A stretch of 64,000 nucleotides of DNA from Limnanthes douglasii subsp. nivea (lineage: Eukaryota; Streptophyta; Magnoliopsida; Brassicales; Limnanthaceae), in the NCBI GenBank assembly GCA_036936605.1, contig JAUPFV010000004.1, positions 93,398,334 to 93,462,333 on the forward strand, in the 5' to 3' direction. Shown piece after piece: positions 11,215 through 23,713 of this stretch. The notes under the pieces were generated by a model. The model ran no database searches and was not told the DNA's origin. It worked only from the letters and a program-made list of their open reading frames with translations. Position numbers and translations under genes: made by a program. The stretch's first letter is position 1, and each line of letters starts with the position of its first letter.

Positions 11215-12880
11215 TTACTCAATCTGTGAATCCATAATCATCAAGTTCTCAGTTGGCGGTGCAACCTTCGAAGTTAATGCGCCATTATGCTTCGATGCAC
11301 TCCCATGTGACTTCACATAAGTCTGGAGCTTTCCATCCTCAATAAAATATTGGATTTTTTTCTTCAGAGCAATACAATCATTCATATCATGCACAATATC
11401 ATGATGATACCTACAAAATTTATTATTCCTCTCCTCCCTCGGTCTACTGATAGGAGCTGGCTTCCTAAAGTTTACAGAATTCTTAGTCTTATCCCTTATG
11501 ACAGAATCACTCTCTGTGAAATCAACATAGTACTCTGGCTTGACCCATATATTTGGCCTAGGCCTGTTGTAATTGTTAGATGGAGCGTGGTTCGAATAAC
11601 CACCACTCCGAGGAGGCAAATCGATGTTATTCTGCCTCGACTGCTGATTATTACCATTACCATTGTTATTACCATTCAAGGACTGCCTATGATTATTGGC
11701 TGTCTGTCCTGAATTTTTCGGAGTATTAGCTGGTCCACCTTGGACTCCAATCGACTCCTCCACCTTGATCTGATCCTCAACTTGAGCCATCAACGCTCCA
11801 AAAGTCAAGGCCCTTCTCTTTGTCGTCTCATCAACCAAATCCCCTGACAATAATCCGTGGCGAAAAGCTTCAATCGCCACATTTTCCTCACAGTTGTCCA
11901 AACTAGCCTTGGTCAACACAAATCTCTTGGTATAGTCTTTCAATTTTTCTCCCGGTGCCTGCTTACTGAATAATCGTATCACCATTAGCTCTCATCTATT
12001 TGCTTCCCACAAACTGCCTTTGAAAAGCAGTATAAAAATCTCTAAAATTTGATATGGACCCCTTGGAATCCTGTTGTACCACTTGAGAGTTGTTCCCTTC
12101 ATAGTTTGGGAAAAAGCACGACACACAAGCCGGTCCTCATCCTCGAAGTTCATCATATAATTTTTGAATTGTTCGATGTGGTCATCGGGATTCTGCATCC
12201 CATTGAACTTTTCAACATTCGAAATGTCAAAACGCTTCGGAAGCGTCATAGAACAAATTTCATCTGTTAATGGAGAATTTCTCCAATCAACGCCTTGAAC
12301 GAATTTATCATTGGTTCCCATTGTGACATATAGATTCCTATCATTTTCAGCATACTTATTTGAAGGATTCCCTTCATGCCAAGTTGATCGAGGAGAATTC
12401 TTAGACTTACTCTCTTTTTTATACCTCCTCGAATAATATCTTTTTGATTCCTCTTTCAAAGAAACTCTATGCCTTTTAAATCTCGAGGTTGAACTTTCAA
12501 CCTCCTCGTCACTGGAATTTATTAATTTCTATTTGTCTTTTTTATCATTTCGAGAAGAATATCGCTCTTTAGAAGGCACAAAATATGCTTTTTTGTGCTC
12601 ATACTTAGCATGTCGATCATCAAAAGATCAATCTGACCGACCTTCCTCATCGGTATTTTCCATTTCTTGCCTAACTTCAGATTGATTCCTGCAAAAAGTA
12701 TCTATTGTTCTCTCCGTTCTTATTTTTCATTCAAAGAATTAATTTTATCCAGGAATTGATTCATTCTTGTCTCAACATCAGATCGAACTTGGACCGAAGA
12801 CGATCCATCACTTATATTCCCATCAGTTCCATTATTTTGCAAAGACATTTCTCACAGTTTCTATCACTGATTGAAGCGTA
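11215..12880 (-). pseudogene. gag of element A
   Basis: The Gag core is at 11992-12459: RNSPLTDEICSMTLPKRFDISNVEKFNG, then DDHIEQFKNYMMNFEDED, then AFSQTMKGTTLKWY. The core continues in another frame at 11215-11985 (LFSKQAPGEKLKDYTKRFV) and ends with a Tat-type zinc knuckle, CRYHHDIVHDMNDC, where the usual Gly-His is Val-His. The N-terminal part at 12460-12850 is split over frames; an ATG with MSLQNNGTDGNISD lies near 12848. It corresponds to C 62170-63650. Stops and shifts rule out a functional product. Confidence 0.8.
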
Positions 12881-12978
12881 GGATTATTATCGAGATTTAT
12901 CATATGAATTTTAATCAAGAAATACCACTAGATAATATCACTTTCGAACAGAATAAGCCATTGAGCTTTCTTATTCAG

Positions 12979-12996
12979 TCCTCAGTGAAGTCGCTA
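12979..12996 (-). promoter_or_regulatory. Primer binding site of element A
   Basis: Minus strand TAGCGACTTCACTGAGGA, three bases (AAT) inside the 5' LTR. It differs from the D/C primer site but has the same form, TNGCGAC at its start. The second base A instead of G would break the CCA pairing and could be a later mutation. The likely primer is another tRNA-Arg isoacceptor. Confidence 0.6.
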
Positions 12997-12999
12997 ATT

Positions 13000-13357
13000 T
13001 GATGAGGTTTGATTTCGCTTTAGTAAATTGCTAAAGAATAATTATAGAGAGAGAAAATGTTAGAGAGTTTTTAGAGAGAGAAAACACAAGTACAAATTAG
13101 TTTCAAAGTAAAACTGTTCAACCCCTTTATTAGAGTAGTTTGGTCCTTTATATAGAGAAGCCAAGATTTAGTCTCAAACTGAATCTGTTACAAAAATGAA
13201 CTAATTACCGCTTAGTCCTTATAAATTATTCAAAGTCACAAATATCCTCTAAAACTTACACCAGTCACAAATTAAGGACAAAAGTTATATTAATTACAAT
13301 TAAATCTTTAATTTACATTATTTACAAATTAATCCATAAAACTATATTTCCATATCA
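13000..13357 (-). repeat. 5' LTR of element A
   Basis: 358 bp, TGATGAGG...CATATCA in plus orientation. It is about 92 percent identical to 3295-3653 by a count made by eye. Beyond 13357 the sequence changes at once to a fossil integrase of another element. Confidence 0.9.
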
Positions 13358-14130
13358 GTTATCTATAGTGATTATTATCCGGACTCTAAATCTACAACAT
13401 ATGTTGGATAAAATAAATTTGATAACATCATTTGTTTTAGTTCCAGAAAAAGGCTCGGCCTCCACCCACTTAGAAAAATTATCAACGACCATTATGATGG
13501 TTTGTCATTCTCTAGTGGTCACATGCAACGGCCCAACTAAATCTAATCCCCATATATTAATAGAAAATATTTTGAAAAATAGTTTAAGTGGTACCAATGG
13601 CATATGTATAGTGTTGAAAACTCAGTGCTATGTATCACACCTTCTGAAGAGCTCTTTGGCATCAATCATGATGGAATGCAAAATAATACCCAACCAATAA
13701 TAACCTTCTTGTCAATGCTTTTAATAAAACAATGACTCAATTCATCTCCATCATGTAGTTTAGATAGTACCATCGGTGAGTTATTCGTTATGAGACATCG
13801 TAATAATGGCCATATTAAAGAATTTATTTGTAGAGAGCGTCTCCAAAGACCGCAAAACCATGTTATTTAAATCTCAATTTTTAGCTAATATTTTATAAAG
13901 TTGGAAAGTCCCTCTAATAAAATATTCATTTAGATCATACTTCTAATATTTCTTGAGACTTGTTGAAATCTGCAATTATTCTTCTGTGTGTAGTTTATGT
14001 TTGGAAGCTATTGTTATCGAATGATATTCTTGTTCGACTATTCACAGATATCCTTCGAAATATGTTATAGTTGCTAGATAATCGGCAATATAATTTTATA
14101 TTCGGTGAATGTGCTCATATTAAATGTATT
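13358..14130 (-). pseudogene. Fossil gypsy integrase/RNase H (element E)
   Basis: On the minus strand this aligns with element B from about 59950 to 60700. It shows the integrase core start, the region around the zinc-binding HHCC domain (near 13650-13800) and RNase H remnants near 14050. Matching words include CTACAACATATG, and the corrupted core reads RIIITIDN where B has KITTDN. Element A's LTR begins exactly within this codon run, so A lies inside or against an older gypsy element. Many stops in all frames. Confidence 0.7.
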
Positions 14131-14149
14131 TGAACAAGGTTGTCAGCTC

Positions 14150-16330
14150 TTTAGAATCCTTTAGATACTTCACTATATGGTATTTCCTAGGTTGTCTTTG
14201 AACAAGGGTGTCATTTGTGATATGAATTTATTAATTTGTCTTAGAGTACTGATTGGGTGAGAACTTATCATCTTTGACTATGAGGGTATCCATAAGTTTG
14301 ATGTTTTCCAATACATAACTAAGTAACATACTTTCAATGTATTCCTTTTCTGACAAACCCATAATATATCAAGGATAATATCTTACGCTTTGGATCCCTA
14401 ACAAAAAAGAAACATTTAGCGAAGGTTTTTATGTCACTTTTATCTGATAGAAAATTCTTAGTGGCATATAATAAAACTATACTTTTTATGACAATGATTA
14501 TGTTACTGACATACATGACTAAATAAATCACTTTACTCCACACTTTGATGTACACAATCCTTAATAATATTCATCTCAAACCGAACGAGGTGATGGTTTC
14601 TATTATAATACAACTGACAAAATGTTTGTTTGAGCCATAAATGAATTTATTTAGTTTTCGCATAATCAACTTTAAATATTACCAAACAAAATTTTCAGAT
14701 TATTTAATGTTTATCGTTTTCTCAATGTCTATATTGAGAAATATATTGTGTTAACATTCATCTGATGAAACTACAAATCAAAATGAACAATTAGAACTAT
14801 TTTTTTATTAAATGAGTCATCTGATGAAACTGGAGAAAGTGTCTCAAAATAATCAATGCCTTCACGTTGAGTGTAACATATCACTTCAATACGTGTTTTA
14901 TATATTTTTAATTTTATGGAAGCATCGCGTTTGATTTTAAATATTCATTTATAACTAATTATTTTCTTTCTTACAAGTAAGATGGTAAAATCTCATACTA
15001 AATTGTTTTTCGTCGATTTATACTCTTCATTCATATCTTCAATCCATATATTAGAGTTTGAACTCTTCACAACATCAAAGATAATTGGATCATCTTCAAA
15101 TATGATTAAATCACCTTCTAGAATATTTGATGACTCTTTACATTAATAAAAAATGCCACATAATTTGAATGTAAAACAATTCTTCTTTCTATGGTGGCAC
15201 AATGCGATGTAGGCCTTATATATCGCTGAATTTCTTGAGATTGTTGAGTTTGTTCATAAAAACAACATTAATTTTTTCTACTTGAGGTGGAAGATTCATA
15301 TTTTTCCGAGTTAATAAATACCATATCCTATTATTGATAACCGATACACTAACTATAATCGAAGAATCAATGTTAGAGATTGAATGAATTCTAATTCTTC
15401 CCAAAAAAATCTTGTTATGTGATTCATTCCACCCAAAACTTGAATCTTATATAAATATAGTAGATCTCAATTTAATGCTTAGTGATAGAATAACATTTAT
15501 AATTTCGTGAATTGTCTGGATTGGATAACCTAAAAATAACAACTAACTATTTTGGATTCTACCTTATGTTTGATCGGTCTATAAGGATTTTCTTCAATTG
15601 GGAATTTTCATACACGAAAATGCTTAAAGCTGGTATTTCTCCCTCTAAAATATTCACATGGTGTTTGAAATGATGTTATAGTAGGTACCCTATTAAGTGT
15701 TTGAGTTGCACACTTAAAAGCTTATCCAATAAGTGAAATGGTAGTGATGTATGAGCAATCATGCTCTTAGTTATTTCTTGTAATGTGCGGGTTTTGTTTC
15801 ATTCAGGTACACCATTCATAGTGGGAAAATCCGACATGATGTATTGAGGAACAATATCATACTATTTTAGGTAAATAACAAACATGTTATGATATTTTTC
15901 ACCAAAACCATCATACATTCCATAATATTCATCACCATGGTCTAATATGAAGACTTTAATCATTTTACCAAGTTGTAACTCAATCTCGGTCTTAACATAT
16001 TCGAACATGCCAATGACTTCATATTTCTCACAAAACGAATATAGGTGGCCATCATAACAGTAATTTATGGATAAATGAAATATCTTTGGTCCTTCTATAA
16101 AGGTATATGAAAAAGGTTGTATATGTATGTATGGATTAATTTTAAGACATCTTTAGAATAAAAGGGTTCAATTTTTTCTGTTTGGTATGATTCATTTTGA
16201 TACATCCATCACATGTCTTAAAGTCACTGTAATCAAGAGGGCCTAAAAGACTGTTAGCAACAATCTTGTTAATTTTCTTCGAGATATAACCTAAATGCAT
16301 GTGTCACATAAAGGTTGAATTTGTAAGTAG
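14150..16330 (-). pseudogene. Fossil Ty1/copia pol
   Basis: Minus-strand remnants in Copia order. At 16160-16310 is a GAG-pre-integrase domain (LGYISKKINKIVANSLLGPLD). At 15800-16040 is integrase (HLYSFCEKYEVIGMF, then DHGDEYYGMYDGFGE, then IMSDFPTMNGVPE). At 14800-14900 is RT (YTQREGIDYFETLSPV). At 14334-14555 is the RT palm, where the YVDD box is YVSN, so both catalytic Asp are gone. No LTRs were found. The element is old, with frameshifts throughout. Confidence 0.8.
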
Positions 16331-19300
16331 TATTGTGTGATATATTCACGACTATATAATTGAAAATATTATTCAATCTATATACTTAAAACATTATTCA
16401 ATTTATAGTTGCAAGTAATATAAATTATTCAATCTATACTGTGTGATATTTGCAAGGTATATTATTCAATTTATAGTTGAGTTTATTGCTTGGGTTTTAA
16501 ACATTTATTCTTAATATTAATCAACAATCAATTTAACTAGATATGCATGATGCTAATGAATAATACTTAGTGAAAACAATGTTTTAATTAGATTTTACAA
16601 CCACAATCGGAATAACAAAAAAATTAAAAGGAATTAATAGTTTGTTGTTATAAAAAATTTATACGTCATTGGATAATTTTTACTTTTCACATATGTATTT
16701 TACAAAAAAGTATAAAAAAAAATGAAAAACATTAAAATCATTATTATACTTAAGTATAACTTTTCTAGTATGTTGTATAATCTCACTTCCATTATTGTAC
16801 TTATTCATATATCATTCATAACATTAATTTAATTATAACATATTATATATTAGTTTTGCTAACATATTAACTTAGAAATAGAAAGTAAATCATGCACTCG
16901 ATACTTATATAGGTTCGAGATCTCAAGAACTTTGAATCCTCCATTTGAAATCCGAATAGGTATTAAAAAATAACTTTATATGAATCAAAATCTTTTGTTA
17001 CGACAAAACTACAAATACAAAATGCATTGGCTCTAAACATAAGGTTGTACGAGTAAACAACAACCAACGTGGTTTATAAATATTACACACAGACACACCT
17101 ATATATACTAGAAGAAGTAAGAGGAAGTCGATACACCTTTTATTTTTATTTTACCAAAATCAGACATTTGGAGGTGAACAAGAGGTTTAAGGTCTCTCCG
17201 ATAACAAGAAAGCACCACAACTTAAGGAAAAAACCTTTTTTCTACTCATACATCAAACATTAACCTAAAAATTACAAGAAAATATGGTTAGTTTCTTGAA
17301 ATCTCTCGTTACATCTCTCTTACAACTCGGCATGTTACAACTTTTGACTTACCCAACACTCCAAAATATCACTTATTATACCAAGGTCTAACTTGTAATT
17401 GATCGGTTTGTCAGTCCATCTAAAAAAACACGGAAAATAACTTATATCCATGTTCCGTATTAAACAAATAAATTAGGACAAGAATATTAGCAAGTTAGGC
17501 CAGTAATATTAAAACTTATTTTGTTCAACAAATTTCACCAAATAGTTAATCATTCTAGATCATCCAAAAAGAACATACGAGACATGTAAATAATGTACAA
17601 TTATCCATCATCTAGGATCTCAAAAGTTTATTTAAAAATGTATCTTGATCTCTTATACATAAAAATTTGAATAATTTTACTTTATACCCTATAAGCAAGA
17701 TTGTCATTGGTGGACTTTAAGCACTCAAATAGTTAATCAAATGATATTTATCCTTGATTTTATATTACTTGTTTACTAATCTAATTATTATTTTATTTTA
17801 ATAATAAATAAAATACTCTCATTTTGTTTATTTTTGTTTATTACTAATTAAAAGATTAAATAATAAAAATAAGTTAATATGAAAAAAAACAGCTATATTT
17901 GAAGAGAAATAGAAAAAGGCAAGACTTGAAAAAACTATAAGAAATAGACAAAAATTAAGTTTGGACACATAATTGGAATCAAATAAGAAAATAAAATTTA
18001 GTTTTATATTATATAAATCATAATGATTTATTATTTAGTTTAAAAGAATAAAATATATATATTACTTTATTTGATGAGTGTTACAATTTTAGTTATTAAG
18101 CAGTATGGTTTTATTTTTAAGAAATAATGTTTCTCAAAATAATCTTCTTATTTTTTATGCACCCTTTTGATGTTTTTGATCAGTGTGTGAACCAAAAGAG
18201 TTAAAGTATATATTAACTTGATAACTATCTGAGCACAAAATTTATTCTACTTATTATATTTTATAAAATTTAATATTTTAGTTTCATACTTTACTAAATT
18301 TCAAATTGTAGTGGAAAAGATGAGCATCTTGACCAATATTTTCCTAAGATATCATAATCAAAAAACCGTATATCCGAATAGTTTTTTTGCTACATAAACT
18401 ATCAACAACTAATACCGAAGCCCTGACCTGGGAGATAAAATTGATTTTTGCATCCATATATTTCCTCCTACTGAAAATAAATTATGAAATAAAACATAGA
18501 ATAATAAAGTAAAAATTATCTTGATCCATTTCTTCTTTTCAATATCTAAAAATATGCCTTTTAGTCATTAGCATATAGGAGGTTGATACTTAGTTGCTCT
18601 TGAAAATTTATTTCATCTTATTCATTTAAAAAAATGAATTAAGGTTAATTAACTACAATATATATAACATAAATGAGCTAAAAAATTAGTATTTAATAGT
18701 CTAATATGCCCTTGAGCGTCTTATGGTCAATGGAAAATAAAAATCTGAAAAATTACGAGTGAACTAAATTTAAATTCTTATATTTCCATACTGAAAATTT
18801 CGAAACTTTTAAATCGAAACATCAAAACCGTGTCTAAACAAAGCCTTGCTCGTGAAAGAAAGTGTCAAGTTCTGGATATCTTATTTTAATATCGTAATAT
18901 GATTCTTGACAATATCAGTTGACAATAATTTGTTTGTTATGGGTATAAATATCTAAGTTGCGTAACTCACAACATACATTCACAACTCATATCATACATA
19001 CACACGTCTCATAACAACTTATTTTTTTGCTAATTCAGTTAGGTTAAAAATAAGAATGACCACTGGTATATAGCTTCGATAATCATATTCAAATACATGA
19101 AATATTTAAACATGAGAATCACCAAGAATAAAGGAAAATGGGGGGGGGGGGGGAAATCCTAATTTGATGAAGAAATTGTTGAGATTTGCATGGATCTTAT
19201 GCAATCAACATCATCTATTTCTTTCATCAGATCTCAAACTAGAGGAACAATCAGAGTCTTCATGCTTCCGGTAGTCAACCATTGCCATACTAACACTCCT

Positions 19301-21447
19301 CACCCAATGTACAAACTTTATCAAATATTTTCTTTAGTTCCACATAACCTATAACCACGAAACATGAAATAACACCGATCAACTTAAAAACTTAACTGAA
19401 AATACAAGATACATATGGGGAGCCTGGAATTTTTATACTGTCTTTACTTGTAATCAATAATATTTGTACTACTTCTCTGCTACCAATAGGAGATGTAGAT
19501 TTCCAATTACCATTTATGTAAGAAAAACTAAATTTTTAGAATTGGTTCAAATTCAAAATATTACATCATTATGGTTACGCTCAATGTAAAGTAATAGAAT
19601 GTCATATTCATGACTTTATAAATTGTGCATTGGAATAATTATATTTGAAATGATAACGAAGATATTAAAAAAATGGATGTCCATATTTTACTAACCAAAG
19701 TATGCTAACAATTTGGGGACAATTGAGACGACATATACGTACGTACTGAAATAATTTCAACAATTTTAGATGGAAAAGAAATCATACATCACAATTCATT
19801 ATATTACGAAACAAACAAACCTCCTATTTTTTCCACAGATATCCGTAGTACAACATCTTCTGAAATACCCCATTTATAACGCATGATTTCCATCATGCAT
19901 TCTTCTAGGTATACATATATCTAAGATTAAAAATAAATTTATGAAAAAGCTTTTTTAAAAGAAACATTTCTCCTTCACGAAATTCTCTAAGAAGATATAG
20001 TAGTAGGTCTCTCAGAAGTTCACACGATATCAAACTTCAAGACTACATAAGTAGTATTAGCGGCATTATCTCGCTTATCCTTTATTTGAGCAGTAAATGA
20101 TACTATTTATTTTGTAACATCTTGTGATTAAAAATGGGATGGTTGTCTGATTAGATTTCAACGCATGAGGCTTCTGATGCGCTAATGGATGCACTAATAA
20201 TGGAACTACAAATATCTCCAAACTGACCAAATATTATGTGAGCTAGATTCCACGACTGAAATAGTAAGAGAATGTATAATATATAAACTCTCCCGAATTT
20301 TAACCCAAATAACATATTAAATATTTAAAAAATTAATAAATAATATTTGACTCTAAGATCGTACACATATTTTTTAAGGCATGTAAGAGACTGAACGGAA
20401 CATATACTGATCCATATATCCTTTCGACCAAAATAATTCAACCAATTAATAATGACCAAAATAATTCAACCAATTAATAATGTTGATGTTTAAGTATGTA
20501 GTATAACACCGACATAAAAAATAAGGTTTATAAATATAAAATACTAGAGAAAAAAGAAAAAAGAAAAAATCTTTGTACTATGAAGATAAAAAAATACAAA
20601 ATCCAAAATTCAATGTCGCTCTTATATATGGTGAATGAATTGATGTATGTCGTTGATTTAATGTTAATATTGACGACTTATAAATAGGCTAATCATGTCA
20701 AGCATTAAAAATAAAGCTCACAAATATACATGTCGTATATGCTATGGCAAAATTAAACATTAAAGTGTGACATTCTTTATTTATTCTACTAACACATAAA
20801 TTTTATGAATTTATGTGTGGAAAAAATTCACCTCACTAATTGACTATTATTAATATGTAAATGAATATTTTGTATTTAATTAAAGATTAAAAAAAGGTTT
20901 GATAAAAACATATCACATTATGCAGTATTTGGTGTAGTAATCTTATTATCTATAATATATTTATATTTAAAATTTAATTTATAAAAACAACAATTTTAGT
21001 AACAAAAATTTTAAAATCTAAACTTTAATGGATAAAATATATGAATTCAGATTTTAATTTGATTAATAAACTTTATTGAGATCTAAAATAATAATTATAT
21101 CTAAACTTTGTTAATAAAAACATTAATTTCAGTCACAAAGTTTTTTCAGAATCTAAAGTCTACTTTAGTTGATTCAAATTTTAATTTAATTAATGAAACA
21201 TTACCGAACCATTTTTTAATATATTATGGTAAATAATAATTATATTTACATTTTAAATTATTAAAATTTCATAAATTTTCATTGATTTAGATTTATTTTT
21301 TTGAATTATGATTTGAATTAAATCCATAGTCCGGATGTGAAATCAAACTAAGCGGACGTGAAATCAAACTAAGTAAAAATATTTTCTTACTTAAACATGT
21401 TAAAATAGGGTTCAGAGAGTGAAAATAGTAATTATTTTTGTGGTCAT
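16331..21447. other. AT-rich intergenic DNA, no gene recognised
   Basis: About 5 kb of AT-rich sequence in which I find no convincing ORF, RNA gene or element. Small features: a run of 14 G at 19140-19153 and a perfect 28-bp tandem pair at 20426-20481. A TATA-like TATAAATAT near 18941-18949 is followed by an A/C-rich leader-like stretch but no coding frame. Confidence 0.5.
20426..20481. repeat. 28-bp perfect tandem pair
   Basis: Two exact adjacent copies (20426-20453 and 20454-20481) of a 28-bp AT-rich unit starting GACCAAAATAATTC. No coding potential. Confidence 0.9.
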
Positions 21448-21624
21448 GTACCACCGGTTCACGGGCTCTGAACCAGTGATACATGCCCATAAAACCGGTG
21501 GTCATACACAACCAACACCATCAGTGCACAGACCCAGAAGCGATGACGTTAGACCTCGGTAATGATATCTCTGAGGTCCCGCACCACCGGTTCTGGTGCT
21601 GGTGCGCATTCGCACCATCAGTTC
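21448..21624. repeat. Decayed motif array related to MULE-1 arrays
   Basis: Near-palindromic 13-mers of the form NNACC-NNN-GGTNN start at 21448 (GTACCACCGGTTC), 21470, 21492, 21515 and 21538. After a degenerate stretch they recur at 21581 (GCACCACCGGTTC) and 21612. The pitch is 22-23 bp, as in the MULE-1 arrays. It lies about 1.8 kb outside MULE-1, so it looks like the remnant of a second, older relative. Confidence 0.65.
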
Positions 21625-21660
21625 TAAAACCATAACACACGTGAAGAGGGTAACCGTTCT

Positions 21661-23159
21661 TTGAATGTGAACATGCATGAAGAAGGTAACGTGACACTGC
21701 CTTTTAATTCAATTACAACCACTAACCTGCATGGACATAGAGATATCAATGGAAACGTGCATTTCAAAAGTAATGATTCTTTTAATAAGTATGTGCATAT
21801 GGAAAGTAATGGTAAGGTGCATGGGAAAAAAATGTTACTGAGATCAAACATAATCATTCAACCAAGGTCAAATATTGGAACAACTCTAATTAATGGATTT
21901 AATGTGGGTAATGACAATTAGAGTACCCCATTCAACCAGTTTAATACTGGTAACGCCAGAGTTCCTTTTTATAAGAATAATCATCCCTTCACATTGCAAA
22001 CAACACAAGATTCACCTAAAATGTTCTCCAGCCTATTCCAAGGTTCCCATTTGGAATCTAAAGGTTTGAAGCTCCAGTTTATCCCTCCTTCTTCAGATGA
22101 TGTCGATATCATTTTTGATTCGACAGATGAAGTTCCGTTCGTCGAGACTTGGGGTCAGTGTCTCATCGGATGTTTCATCGGTAAGTTTCTGGGTAAGATT
22201 GCACTGGATAATATTGTGAAACAATGGGGAGTTAGCTGCAAAACTCGGTCTTATGGAAACATACCTTATATCACATATGGTAAGACTTTAATGCTTAAAA
22301 AAATCAATAAAGATGTAATGTTAACATATGATCTATTCACAAAAATTCCAACATGGGTGGTCCTCGTGAAACAGGTCTAAGCAAGATTTCATCAAAAATT
22401 GGTACGCCACTTTTTACAGATCAATTTACTTGTGAAAAAAGTCGCATGAAGTATGCTAGAATTCTAGTAGAAATTGACGTTAGCAAAAAACCAATCACAA
22501 GTTTTGGTATAAAGCTTTATTGTGGAAGAAGATATACTCAACCTGTTGTATATGAAAACTTTCCATTGTTTTGCTATGTGTGTCAGCGATTTGGACACAA
22601 TCACTCTCTTTGTCCATCTATAGAGCATGGTAAAACTAACATCGAGAAGCAGAAAGAAACCACGACACAATCGTCCCGTATAGCCCAAAACTTGCGTCAG
22701 AACGTAAGTGACTTACCACCTGAATCCAAAGGTACTCCTATCACTTCTAAATCCCCTCGAAAAGTTACGATTAACCCCATCGCACGCCCCAAAACATATG
22801 AAATTCCCACACCCATTATTGGAGAAAAGATGAATCACACCTATAAAGAAAAGGTCTCTTCATGTGATACCATCTACTTGCCTAGCCGAATCAGCCTCCT
22901 AATTGACACTCCAATTACTCATGTTAATGATCGGGAACCCATATATGGCCATCCACAGGGTAAAAATAAAACCACACCTTCCACGAGTAACATAACTGAT
23001 CCATCAACTGTCTCATGGCAAAAGGTACATAGTAAGAAATCTAAAAAATTTGCGAGGCGTGGAATGCCTATAAACTCCACGGTTTGTGTCATTCGAATCA
23101 CTCTCATGACCTTGAAGATTTTATTCGCACTATATCCGCATTATCAACTAACTTGTTAG
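21661..23159 (+). pseudogene. LINE (L1-type) ORF1, broken
   Basis: Plus-strand frame with stops (21919) and a frame change around 22355-22390. The middle part (22130-22350) has the DUF4283 look (VETWGQCLIGCFIGKFLGKI, then KIPTWV). After the frame change come LSKISSKIGTPLF, SRMKYARILVEIDVSK and a CCHC zinc knuckle CYVCQRFGHNHSLC (Cys-X2-Cys-X4-His-X4-Cys) at about 22573-22614. The C-terminal tail is Ser/Thr/Pro-rich. In plant L1 elements this protein binds the element RNA. No ORF2 endonuclease or RT follows; after 23160 there is only AT-rich DNA, so the copy is internally deleted or 3' truncated. Confidence 0.75.
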
Positions 23160-23388
23160 AATTTTTTGATTTATTGATGTATTTAGTTATTTATTTATTT
23201 ATAAAGTCCATTAGTGACTTGTACTCTATGAGATTTTAGGGCTCTCTAAATGATTGTAAATTTTTACATCATATATATACAAATCCATATTTATCTAGAA
23301 AAAAAATGACGAATCATCACACTTAAAAAAGAAAAAGAAGATTTGGAGATGAAATTGATTATATTATAATTAAAAATTAAAAACCTAT
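23160..23388. other. Short non-coding stretch before MULE-1
   Basis: AT-rich DNA with TTTATT repeats after the LINE ORF1 remnant. It may be LINE 3' UTR, but no clear poly(A) tail or target duplication was found. Confidence 0.35.
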
Positions 23389-23397
23389 TAACACAAA
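23389..23397. repeat. Target site duplication of MULE-1, left copy
   Basis: TAACACAAA, identical to 29709-29717. Nine bases is the usual length for Mutator-like elements. Confidence 0.9.
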
Positions 23398-23438
23398 GGG
23401 TATGGCTATATATACCCAAAACGAGTTTAAGTATACCC
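23398..23438 (+). repeat. Left terminal inverted repeat of MULE-1
   Basis: Begins GGGTATGGCTATATATACCC. It matches the reverse complement of 29668-29708 apart from about four positions. GTATACCCAA words recur just inside (about 23550 and 23584). Confidence 0.9.
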
Positions 23439-23713
23439 AAAAACAACAGTTGACTTTGGATTGACTTTTTTTTGACATTTTTACCCTCCATCAGAAAATT
23501 AATATCTAAACTGCCATTAAGTAAAAAAAACTACTAAGTGTATCCTGAGTATACCCAATTCACCAAAAGTCCTATTTCGCTATGTATACCCAAACAAACA
23601 CTCTTCTTTGCTGAATTTACTATCCAAATAGTATAGTTTCTTAAAATTTTTGAAACCTAATTCAAACTTCCTAAGAAAATCAAGAACATTCAAACTAAAA
23701 CACAAAATCGATC

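Larger units (their letters stand above)
3295..13357 (-). mobile_element. Element A: nearly complete Tat-group Ty3/gypsy retrotransposon
   Basis: A 10-kb element in minus orientation: 5' LTR 13000-13357, PBS 12979-12996, gag 11215-12880, protease 10810-11172, RT/RNase H 9030-10433, second RNase H plus integrase 7020-8700, antisense extra ORF 4143-6564 (plus strand), 3' LTR 3295-3653. The order gag-prot-RT-RH-INT is gypsy. The second RNase H, the tRNA-Arg-like PBS and the extra ORF between integrase and 3' LTR point to the Tat group. Coding parts carry several stops and frameshifts. By eye the two LTRs differ at roughly 30 of 359 positions, so the insertion is old. No matching target duplication flanks it (ACCAC on the left, GTTAT on the right). 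Confidence 0.9.

Noticed and set aside
7020..12880. Endogenous pararetrovirus
   Set aside because: LTRs, PBS, Gag zinc knuckle and integrase are all present in gypsy order, which excludes a caulimovirus-type insertion.
19140..19153. Run of 14 G
   Set aside because: No structure around it. Homopolymer runs are prone to sequencing and assembly errors.
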